From assembly GCA_003550305.1 (NCBI GenBank), contig QKYT01000025.1:158024-222023 (forward strand): DNA of 64,000 nucleotides, read 5' to 3'. Of this stretch, positions 25,008 to 35,200 are shown piece after piece. Position 1 is the stretch's first letter. Each line of letters opens with the position of its first letter. This DNA comes from Glomus cerebriforme (lineage: Eukaryota > Glomeromycota > Glomeromycetes > Glomerales > Glomeraceae). Under the pieces are notes generated by a model, which did not search any database, was not told the origin of the DNA, and saw only the letters and a list, made by a program, of their open reading frames with translations. A program made the position numbers and the translations under genes.

Positions 25008-26534
25008 ATGAACAAATTAAACATAATTTTACTTCTTCTTTGGTACATTTTATTAATTAATCTCGTAAATGTAAACGCCAGTGCTTTAACATCGTGTCTT
25101 GCTCCTGTAAAAGGTCAAACCGTTTATCCAAATAATAATACCTTTTCAACATTAATTGTTGATGAAAATATTTATGTAAGTTATACACCATCAGTATTAG
25201 TTTACGCGGCTAATAACAATGATGTACAAACATCCGTTAATTGCGCTGTTAAATTGAAGATGGGTATCACTGCACGTTCAGGTGGTCATTCATACGAAAA
25301 TTATGGTTTAGGTGGTAGAAATAATGTTATGGTAGTAGATTTAACAAATATTAATGAAATTACTATTGATTCAAAATCTCAAACTGCTAAAATTGGTGCT
25401 GGAAATAAATTGGGTGTCATTTATGATAAATTAAGTCAAGCTGGTTTCTTAATCCCGGCCGGAACTTGTCCTTCTGTTGGAATTGGTGGTCATTCTCTTG
25501 GTGGGGTAATGTATTACATACAATATAATATTTTTATTATTAATTATTAAATAATTTCTTTTTAAATATTAATTATTCATTTATTATCTAAATAGGGATT
25601 TGGAATGGCCAGTCGTAAATATGGTTTTGCTAGTGATAATATCATTTCTATGGAAATGGTTGATGCTAATGGAAACCTTTTAAAAATTGATAATAAAACA
25701 AATTCCGATCTATTTTTTGCTTTAAGAGGAGCAGGTGGTGGAAGTTATGGTATAGTAACATCATTTGTCTTTCGTATTCATCCAACACCACCACAAGTTA
25801 CTTCAATGACATTACAATTTGATATAAATCAAGTACATCAACTTTTTAATGCTTATAATGAAGTTGGTCCATCACTTGATAATAATATTGTACTTTCATT
25901 ATCTTTAGATACTGGAATATTATCTATTGAAGGATTATATTTAGGTTCAAGTAAAAATGCAAAAAATGCAATGAATACATTCTTATCTAAGGCACCAAAA
26001 CCAACTTCATCAGAATTTAAACAACAAACATTTTTTGATTCGGTTGTAAAATTTTCTTATTTATCTTCAAATGAAGTAAAAAATCCAAAACATCATCCAT
26101 ATTTCTTTAAAGCAAAATCTTTCTTGGTTAATAAAGGATTAACATCACAAGCTATAGATTCTATAGTAGATTTTCTAAAAAATGCTAATTGTAATGGATT
26201 TGCTTTATTTGATTTATTTGGTGGTGCTACAAATATTGTTGATGATACTTCTTCATTTATACATCGTGATGTACTTTATGGTATACAATTACTTAGTAGT
26301 TGGGAGACTAAAGATCAAAGTAATAAATGTGTTAAAGAATTAAATGATTTTGGAAAGGAATTTCAATCAAAATTTACTTCTTATTTTAGTTATCAAAATT
26401 ATATTGATAGAGATTTAGATGATTGGCAAACGAGATATTATGGTCATAATTTTAAAAGATTAGTTGAAATTAAATCTAAATATGATCCTAATAATTTATT
26501 TAACTTTCCTCAAAGTATTCCTGTAAAAGTTTAA
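25008..26534 (+). CDS. Secreted berberine-bridge-type FAD-linked oxidase
   Basis: Two exons, 25008-25505 and 25596-26534, joined across a 90-nt GT-AG intron to 478 residues. Residues 1-25 are a signal peptide (NKLN then a leucine-rich core ending near NASA). The PCMH-type FAD-binding domain follows. Both residues used for bicovalent flavin attachment in this family are visible: His94 in ARSGGHSYENYG and Cys154 in AGTCPSVGIGGHSLGGG, the latter motif being rebuilt exactly by the splice. The C-terminal BBE domain ends with YYGHNFKRLVEIKSKYDP and a NNLFNFPQSI motif. Such enzymes oxidise sugars, alcohols or secondary metabolites with O2, releasing H2O2. The substrate cannot be assigned. It is probably secreted, so a role at the cell surface or in the plant interface is possible. 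All key residues are intact. Confidence 0.92.
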
Positions 26535-27518
26535 AGAATAGAATTATATTATAATAATTTGTAATTGTAATTTTTAGAGTAAATCGTTCCTATAGAATAA
26601 CTATATTTGTTAGTGAATTCTTATAAATTAATGCCTTTTTTTAAAAAAAAAATTTTTAACAATATAATAATTCAAAAAACAAAATGATCGACATCGAAGA
26701 ATAATTTATCGCCGTTTTCAAAAATATGTGAATCAGGTGATGATTAATAAACAAACAAATTTGATCACAATTTCATGAACATCCAATCAAATTGCTACAT
26801 GTTATTTTGAATTCCAANGAAAAAATNNAAAANATNACTGAAATTCGCANAAATCGTTTGTGCACAAAAAAAAGTATTTAAAAAGTTCATGCACTTGTTT
26901 ATAAAAAACAAGTTATTTTTCTTTATAAATAGCAAATTTAGGTTGTAAATTTAACAAGCAAAAAGAAAGCTCTCAAAAATCACACCTCTAGCTAAAATTA
27001 GATNAGAGNTAAACAAAAATATTTANAAAAATCGAGAGTTTCACAAATTTTATTTTGTATTACATTGTACAAATTCACGTATTTTTGAAAACAGCGATAA
27101 CGGTCATTTTAACTAAAAAAAGTCATTGTTTCAAAGGGCAATTTCCTGACTAATTTTTTCAATAACCAAATATCGTTTAAGTTCATGCATCAATCGTGTC
27201 GTCAATACACTATGAACGGTCACGTGCAAGGTAAAAAATTTTCTTTTAAAAACTTGTATTGTTCCAAAAAAAAAATTATTCCAAGTAGAAAAAAATGGTT
27301 CAAAAAAATATACACGAGCCACCGCAAAGCCGTTCTAGCATACACTCAGAAGAACATAATAAATCAATGATTTCTGACGGAAAATAATGGTTAGTTTAAA
27401 ATTCAATTACCGTATCTCTTCGAATTAATCATAAATTAAATATAAAAAAAAAACTTTATCATGGATTACTTACCCAATAATTTCATTTATATTTGTAATT
27501 GGTCGATTAATTGTCGCA
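26535..27518. other. Intergenic with ambiguous bases, upstream of PRM1 half
   Basis: It contains several n bases (26818-27026) and the fold-back listed separately. Directly before 27519 the frame extends upstream for about 17 codons as a hydrophobic stretch (SFIFVIGRLIVAM) without a start codon or a visible splice acceptor, so the 5' end of the PRM1-like gene is uncertain. Confidence 0.4.
26706..27100. mobile_element. Inverted-repeat (fold-back) element, possible MITE
   Basis: The left arm from 26706 (TTATCGCCGTTTTCAAAA) and the complement of the right arm ending at 27100 (TTATCGCTGTTTTCAAAA) agree over about 28 bp with two mismatches. The roughly 395-bp interior has no coding frame and includes several n bases. 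No clear target-site duplication was found, so the transposon class is undecided. Confidence 0.55.
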
Positions 27519-28529
27519 ATGGATTCGATCGATCCTATTATAGAAGATATAAGACAACGAGCTCTTAAATCATGTGACGCTCTCGAATTAGCTACATCTA
27601 CTTTGACATCTTTACCTCATTTTATGGCAGGATCTTTTAACGACTCAATATCTAATTCCGTAAATTTAACAATTCGAGGATTTGCAAGAACCTTAGATTT
27701 AGCTATTCAAGCACTGAATGGCATAATAATATTCTTCATTGATATGTATAAAAGTACATATCGATGTCTTTTAGAATTGGCCGTAAGAAGTTCAATAAGT
27801 GCAGTGTCAGAAGCTGTTACATTTTTACAAGGTTTTTCAAATACAGCATTAGCCGGAATTAAGTCTTCTATAGATAGTTTAATTAATGGATTTAATTCAA
27901 AGTTAAATGATATTAGAAGTGCATTATCAAAAGTTGGTGGAATATTTAATTTACCTGAAATTCCTACTATAACCATTCCAGAAGCGGACACATTAAATAG
28001 CTTCACATTACCTACGACTGGTATAGTTGGAGGTTTAGATGCTCTTAATGCCACTATTCCCACTATGGATGATATTGAAAATAGATTAAACAATCTTATT
28101 TCAATTCCATTTAATGAATTACGAGTTGTTATTAATAACGTTACAGCAGATTTAAAATTTAATTCGACAATTCTTCCGAACAATATAAAATTTTGCGAAA
28201 AAAGTTTAGATCTTAGTGTACTTGATGATATTAAAAGTGATTTAAAAAGGGCTGCATGGATTGGACTTTCAATATTATTTGTTCTTTGTGCTTTATTAAT
28301 TTTGATAAATGGATTTTATATTATGATTTCTCATAAAAGATTTATGAAAAAAATTGATAATGGTTTAAACACTTTTAAAAAGACAAATTCGAATAATTTA
28401 AATAGAGATATGATTATTGATATTATTAAATTTTCAGAACAGCCATTTTTATATCATTTACTAGCTAGTATTTTACTCACAGTAATCGGTAAGAAAAATC
28501 CCCAGGAACTTTTCTTAGTTACCATTTAA
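27519..28529 (+). pseudogene. PRM1: PRM1-like plasma membrane fusion protein, N-terminal half
   Basis: An open 336-codon segment matches the first half of the fungal Prm1 family, multipass plasma-membrane proteins that promote membrane merger between fusing cells. Visible features are the TLTSLPHFMA motif (30-37), a membrane segment near 62-85, a long extracellular helical region with N-linked sites, and a membrane segment at 246-270. The frame itself has no lesion, but the family's second half is missing here. It resumes at 31061-31946 after 2.5 kb of unrelated DNA, and there it is frameshifted. A donor-like GTAATC after codon 321 or so would be in phase with the distant second half, so a long intron containing an antisense kinase is an alternative to insertion. 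The true 5' start may lie upstream. The N-terminal frame could still encode a truncated protein. Confidence 0.75.
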
Positions 28530-29056
28530 TCGAAGATTATATTTCGGTATACATAATTAGCTAATCACATGACATTAATTTAAGGTCAATTATGATTACA
28601 GATTTAGTTAAATTGAAACACTATCTGCTATGGCTCGAGAAATTAAAAAACTGGGATTTAATATTTTATTGCAATTATTTTAACTAATAAAATAAAAATA
28701 AAAGATACTATTTAAATTTTATTACAATGTCACATAAATGCACTGATGTCAATTAGGCGGGATAAATTGCGCAGAATTTGCTCCGGACTCACAACGGTTT
28801 CCGTTTCCTAGTTTTACTTAAAACTTTAGTATAATTTTTATATTCTGATAAATATTCTGATTTTCTATAGATAAATCATAACAAAGCTCATTTACAATAC
28901 CCAAAGTACCCTAGTTATGTAGTAAGAATTAAATGCTAAAATTTAGTTTTTACCTTAAGAGTTATTGTTTTCAGTAAAATCAATAGGTTCTATGGATAAA
29001 AAATTAACAAAATTAATAATACATTATTTTGAAACAAAGTCAAATAATAAATAGTA
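28530..29056. other. Non-coding spacer between PRM1 half and kinase remnant
   Basis: No supported coding frame or repeat. It forms the left part of the DNA that separates the two PRM1 halves. Confidence 0.4.
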
Positions 29057-30388
29057 TTAATTACTTGAATATTCTTCCTCTGAATCTGCATTTTTTGGTT
29101 TGGGTAANTTATTAAAATTCAATAGTCTACTTGTATAAATAGCTTGAGAATGTGTCNTATATATAAGTTCNNTATTANCTGATTTTGTAAATGATGNTTG
29201 TTTTTTATTAATTTCGTCTGCTTCTTTAATTTGTTTATAAATTTCACTATCCTCATCATCTATATCATCAATCCATTGTTTAAATTTTTCACATAAATAA
29301 TATGCAGTTGGTCTTTTTGATGGAACTGCATCTACACATTGTTTAAATATCAATTGAGGGACTTTAATATTAAAACTTGTCTAATTCCTGGCATATTTTT
29401 ATTGCTAAAAACTCTTCATGAGCCATATCATAATAAGGAGGTAATCCATTAATTATTTCATATATAATGATTCCAAAGCTATAAATATCACTTTCTTGTG
29501 TATATTGTTTTCCTCTTAAAACTTCAGGAGCTACATATGGCAATACTCCATAAACTTTATCATGTTTTTCATTTGCTGGTTTACATAATCCTAAATCAGT
29601 AATACAATTATTACTACTACTAATACTTAATATATTACCACTATGAAAATCTCGATAAGTTAATCCCTTTTCATGAATAACATCAAGACCACATACAATA
29701 TCCATTAAAATATCAAGTTTATTTCCCCAGCTCAATGAATTGAATTACTATTTAATCTTTGTCTTAAATTACCATTTTTTGCATAATCCATTACCATCAT
29801 AAAATTACTGGTTTTAGGATCTTTAGTAATGCCATAAATTTCTATAATACGAAATGAATTATTCATTTTCAAGTGTAAATTTATCTAACAATAATATAAA
29901 GTAAAAATTAGTTTCCATTTGAAGTATTGATTAAAAATTACACATTAAAAAATATTACCTCATTTAAAAATTCCAATGTTATATTTTTTTGAATCATTTA
30001 AACTTTTTAATGCAACAGTATAACTACTCCATTCTTTCTTCCAATATGCTTTATATATTGTTCCAAAACCTCCCTTTGAAATTTATCATATTCGATCCAT
30101 TCTATTTTTTCTTTTTCATTTTTTGCATTAAGTTAAGAATTTTGGATACATTTATCAACATCTTTGTTGATAATGTTTAGCCTTACATGATTGACACCAA
30201 CCATCACCAGTATTAGGTTGCTTGCATTCTTTACATAAACCATAACTTTTATAATGTCTTTTTAATTCTTCATTATTTATTATTAGTTTATCAATTAACA
30301 ATTTTTGTTCAAAAGTTAACATCCAACTTCGATGGTCAAAATCTTTTATTTGTTCAAATACATCGTCACTGAGATATTTTTGCTCCAT
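29057..30388 (-). pseudogene. Decayed Glomeromycotina-type protein kinase
   Basis: Antisense to PRM1. From 30388 downward it shows the clade's kinase N-terminus: helical residues, then YGLCKEC and DGWCQSCKAKH (zinc-ribbon-like), a stop, then out-of-frame KGGFGTIYKAYWKK, VALKSLNDS, an intron-like gap near 29960-29880, and MNNSFRIIEIYGITKD. The segment 29735-29370 holds YRDFHSGNIL (catalytic Asp kept), TDLGLCKPA, LPYVAPEVLRG and SDIYSFGIIIYEI. A one-base frameshift at about 29370 separates this from RPTAYYLCEKFKQWI and the C-terminal tail ending near 29057. Several n bases lie in the last segment (29107-29197), so individual lesions may be assembly errors, but the combined damage supports a pseudogene. 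Confidence 0.75.
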
Positions 30389-30521
30389 AATGTTACAAAA
30401 TTAGGATAGAATTATTCTAAAATTTTTTTAATGTTATTAGAAATTTCAAGTATCAAATGTTTAAAATTAAAAAATATAAACTGAAAAAAAATTTTTTATT
30501 TATAACTAAAGTTTAGGTGCG

Positions 30522-30536
30522 GGCGACTGCGTCGCC
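30522..30536. repeat. GC-rich perfect hairpin
   Basis: GGCGAC and GTCGCC are separated by TGC, in an otherwise AT-rich spacer. It lies between the kinase remnant and the second PRM1 half and may mark one end of an inserted element. Confidence 0.35.
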
Positions 30537-30629
30537 ACCAGGTGACCCTATTGTTTTTTTACAAAATTAATTAGTAAATAAGGAAGAAAAAAGAAAATCG
30601 TCACTCATCTTCTCCGTGATGAACCAATT

Positions 30630-30838
30630 GGAAAATTCGCCTCCATTCTGGCGAATGGAAAGAACCGGCCCTAACCTAAAAAAAAAAAAGTTATTAGTAA
30701 TTATTAATGAAAACAATAAACAATTAAAATAATAAAAAAATCATCCCATCATTTGCCGCGAACCGATCCGTTCCGATCGGGATTTCTCGAAAATTCGCCT
30801 CCATTCTGGCGAATGAAAAAACCGGTCCTAACCTAAAA
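30630..30838. repeat. Two direct copies of a GC-rich hairpin repeat
   Basis: Two copies about 158 bp apart, near 30631-30678 and 30790-30837. Each has the hairpin ATTCGCC - TCCATTCT - GGCGAAT followed by an ACCGG[C/T]CCTAACCTAAAA tail. The copies differ at only a few positions. Both sit in the DNA separating the PRM1 halves. Confidence 0.6.
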
Positions 30839-30904
30839 ATATTTTAATGAATAAAATAAAGATATATAAAAAAAAAAGGTGTCTAAACAACCTTTATTCC
30901 ATGA

Positions 30905-30985
30905 GGTAGATTCTAACTCTACCTTAACTTTAACCTTAACTTTCGCCTTTACTTTCACCTCCACCTTTACCTTTTTTTTTTAAAA
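30905..30985. repeat. Pyrimidine-rich low-complexity (ACCTTT-like) tract
   Basis: Repeats of CTTTAACC, CTTTCACC and CTTTACC variants on one strand, ending in a T run and the complement AAAAGGTAAA. Confidence 0.45.
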
Positions 30986-31060
30986 GGTAAAATGGCCGGT
31001 CGATGGAGTAACACAAATCGCCTAAAAAGGAGATTTTTTTTGAAAAAGGAAATTGTTTAG

Positions 31061-31946
31061 GCCCAAGAATTCGGTTCAGAAGTATATTATTTTAAAAATC
31101 GAGAAAATCAATGACTTTATCGATGGTTTTGTGATTATATCTTATTTCGACCAGCGATTATATGTTTAATTATCGGATTATCGGGAATGATAGCTATATA
31201 TATCAAATTATAATTTTAAATGGAGTTCGACAAGGTTATAAGGATTAAAGGATGTAATTAATGATAGAATTTCTAATTTTGGAAATACCGTTATGGATCT
31301 TACGAATTCAAAATTTACAAGAAACATCCAAAGTGAGTGTTCATCACCTTTTTCTTTTTTTTTTTAAAAAAAAAAAAAGAGAATAAATTTCAAAAATTTA
31401 TTAAAATTAATTATTCCTTTTTCTATTTTATAAGCAATATTCTACGCAAAGCAATGAAATCATAATAAATTTGGAGAATGATATAAATCAACATTTATTT
31501 GGTTGAGTTAATGTTACTACAACAACGCTTAATAATACGTTAAATGCAGCAGTTGATGAAATTGTCGGATTTGTTGGAACATTATTTGGCGAAGTTCCAT
31601 TTATAAGAAATGCAGTTAATGATTTATTAAACTGTTTAATTCTTGTAAAAATTAAAAGGATTCAAAATGGTTTAACGTTTATAAAAGATAATTCATATAT
31701 TGGTTTACTACGTGTTAATGATACTATATTAATGATAAATCCTGATAGAATGAATTCAATTGTAAGTGAAGCTACAACTAGATTAACAGGTGAACCTGGA
31801 GGAGGAGGAGGAAGCACAGGTAGACAAATTGGTAGATTATTTGATGCTTATGAGGATAGATTAAAATCCGAACTTCCTCTTTTTTGGATTTTAATTGTCT
31901 TTGTGTTGGATTATTAAGAATTCTACAGTTTAAATTTCATTTCTGA
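31061..31946 (+). pseudogene. PRM1: PRM1-like plasma membrane fusion protein, C-terminal half, frameshifted
   Basis: Continues the Prm1 family after 2.5 kb of foreign DNA. Matching segments in order are QEFGSEVYYFKN, RWFCDYI, FRPAIICLIIGLSG (membrane segment), GVRQGYKD, RISNFGNTVMDLTNSKF, an intron at about 31331-31434, NEIIINLENDINQHLFG, then VNVTTTTLNNTLN, LLNCLILVKIKRIQ, a glycine-rich insert, IGRLFDAYEDRLKSELPLFW and a last membrane segment ending near 31946. At least four lesions are visible: a TGA after ENQ, a frame change after RQGYKD, a TGA in place of the expected Trp after HLFG, and a one-base shift before the terminal CVGLLRILQF segment. These make a spliced full-length product unlikely. 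Confidence 0.75.
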
Positions 31947-32238
31947 AAAAAAAATCATGAAAACCGAATTTTTTTTTAAAAAAAATCATTTATATCATAT
32001 TTATATACATAATTTATTTATCATCATATGTGTAAATTAGCCATCATTCAGAAACATAATTTTTTGTATTAAACTAACTATAATAAAATATTTTTATTCT
32101 GTACAACAATTTCGCAAGTAACTAAAAAATTGAATTATCATGTTATTATAAGAGAAAACATTGATTTATTCTTAACCAACGAAAAAATGCTTCAAGATAG
32201 AAATACCCTACCTAATGAATAGTAAAAAGCTGTTTTTA
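31947..32238. other. Intergenic between convergent PRM1 remnant and helicase gene
   Basis: AT-rich, no coding frame. It should hold the polyadenylation region of the helicase gene on the minus strand. Confidence 0.4.
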
Positions 32239-35200
32239 TTACTTGACAGCTTTACATCTATCCATCCATTCTTCAACCTGATCAATGATATCCATTGCCT
32301 GCTGTAATTCACCTTTCAACCATTCAACGTCTGCTTCCTTGTGCTTTTCTGAGTTTTCTGTTATCGATAATGAAAACAATGCTTCCTCAACTTTATCGTA
32401 ATAGATATACCTAAAGATTACAAATTCCAAATGAGTTTGATGAGAAAAAACCATTATATATTCAAATAAATATTAACAAACTTTTCTTCCTCTAGCTCCA
32501 AATAGAGTTCAATCTTGTTTGCATTTGGAGAATGTCTTTGGATTAAATTTCGCAATTTATTTTTGATTGTGTTCATTTTACCCTGCAAATCAGTCAACTT
32601 CACGATCGTATCTACTGTCTGCCCTCTCAAAAGAATATTATACGTGCGCACCGTCTTTTCTTCTTCCTCCTCCTCCCCCGTGATGTCCTTGCAGAAAACC
32701 ATTACATCATTGTAAATATTATCTAGATAATTAGGCTGATGGGGCTGATAAGGCTTCTGAATCTGACGAAACCAGGTTTGAATTTTTCTGATTGCTTTTT
32801 GGGCCCGAGGAAAATCATAAATCCGAAGCAAGAACCAGGCTTGAATCTCTTTGGCCAGCTCTTGGACCTTTTTGGACTTTTTATTATTCTTGACAATTTC
32901 TGACAATATAATCTGCTGAAGAGCAGAATGGAATCCTTCGATAGAGTTATACGTAAGCTTCATGATGCCATATTCCTCCAATTTAAAAAATTTTGACGAG
33001 CCTTCACATTGGTAGTAGACAATAACCAGGGAGTCACATCTTGTTTTTGTAAGATCGTTATGCAAAACATTCGCAAGACGTCCCATACATCTTTCCTCTA
33101 GATATTTTTTACTATTTTTAGAAAAAACTTTTTCGTTCAGATATTCGAAAAGATTAAAGACTTTTTGTGCAAAATTGGGTTCATTTAGGCCAATGAGTAC
33201 CAAGAGCCGTATTAGTCGAAGAATAAGTGTAAAATAAACCCATTCCTCACAAATTAATAGGTCAAGAAGTTGTTGAATTTGATCAAAGGAATTCCCAATT
33301 GCAGTCAGGTAATCCTCACTATTGTAAGCATCTTGACTTGGAATAAGCGGTTCTACAGTAAATGCCTCGAAATAATTAACCAGATAAGCTCGAGGAAGGC
33401 AAAAATCACAATACTCAGGACTCTGTGTAAAAATCAAAGAGGTTGCGAACTCCATAAGAGATACAAGGTCACCAATAGCATCAGTTGTAACTAGGTTGAC
33501 CAGTTTGGTGTTGTTTATAGCATATTGAATAAATATATTTATATTTGAAATTGCATGGATCACACTATTCGAATAAAGATAGAAAAAGAATGATGAAAGT
33601 CGTTTTCCAACCGGGATTGCTTTGTTATACCCTTTATAATATTCAAACCCGATGGGTAAATTTTCAAGACGTGAAATGGTATTTCCGATTGGTAGATTTT
33701 CAGGATGTGGAATGGTATTTCCGATAGGTAAATTTTCAGGATGTGAGATGATTTTTCCGATAGGAAAATTTTCAGGATGTGAAATGGTATCTCCAATTGG
33801 TAGATTTTCAAGATGTGGAATAGTTCTTGACATCTCCCAATTTAATCTATTAATACCCCATTTGTCCTTCAGCTGTTGAAGAACAAACATGCATTTCAAC
33901 ATGACCCCAAAGTTGCTGGCATCATTAAACTTAAGCAACCATTTTTTATGAGCAAATTCAATAAACTCATTACGTATAAATTCAGGAAGTTTAGTAATTA
34001 GCATATAAGTGACTTCTGGACAACTTGTGTGTGGAGTTTGATAGCGAATGTGAATTTGAATTAGCTTTTCAGTCCAAAACTTTTGTAGATGACGAATTTC
34101 CTTACTTTGCTCTCCTTTAAGAAGTCGATGACGGTCCAATACATTCAACTTTAACATTATTGTGTGTTGAAGGAATGCAAGTGTCAGGCGTTGATATAGA
34201 ACTGATGGTGTTGGGAATACGTGATGATTTCGACAATTTGGAATTGTACAGGATACAAATTTATAGCAGATTTGAGAGCTTAAATCTGGAATGATTTTAC
34301 CCTTCTCACTGGCATCCCGAATTAATTCTAAGATATATGAGGCAAGACATTGTGAAATTGCCAGATGCACATCACCCATATCATAAACATGCTGATCGTT
34401 CATAGTTTTTTCTGCTTTTTCTATCCTTTTACCACGCTTTTTATTTATGAAATGAAGAAGCGGACTGCCAAAAGGAATTTGCCGTTTTTGCGAATTTTTC
34501 ACTTCTATACAAAAAATGTCATCAAAATTCTTAGTTTTTTCAACATTAACATTTTCTATAAAAGAAAAGGCCAAATCGAATAGCCTTAGCAAATATTGCA
34601 ATCGTTCGTGCCAATACTCGGCCTGAATACCACCAGATTGTGGAAAGAACTTTAACCAGATGGTTATTGCATGAAATTCATTAGCTTCATTGGCTAGCTC
34701 TTCGTTATGCCTGAAAAGTTGCATACACTCGTAAATTTTATCGAGATTCTTATCTAAATAAGCTGAATATAATTGTAATTCTTCTATCATATTATTCCAT
34801 TTCTGAGGTTTACTTATCAATTGTGATTCAAATTTCATGATAAACTCATTCGTCTTTAAAAAATACTTCCGTAAGGTACACGGACTTGTAATACATGACA
34901 TTGTTTCTTCCAATAAGTTGATTCTGCATAAATACAAGAGGAACTCTAATGCCTCAATAATATCTTTTTCTTTATATGTCAAGCGTATAAACATATCAGC
35001 AGCTTCTTCAAACTTGCCATATGAAATGGCAGTATCACGATAATGGTTTTTAACGATATGAGTAATATGGTTGAATGTCTCTTCATCAATTTCTTGACTG
35101 CATTTAATTCAAATAAATGTTAGATATATTTTTTTAACGAATCATCTTTTTTGCATGGACGGTATAAAAATAGACTTACCTCTGTATTAAATTGACTGCA

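Noticed and set aside
27707..28183. Minus-strand open frame of 158 codons
   Set aside because: Antisense of the PRM1 N-terminal half; the plus frame has family motifs and the minus frame has none.
33560..33879. Repetitive open frames on both strands around the minisatellite
   Set aside because: The 36-bp unit is a multiple of three and stop-free in several frames, so other frames stay open by chance; only the HPENLPIG frame continues into the helicase.
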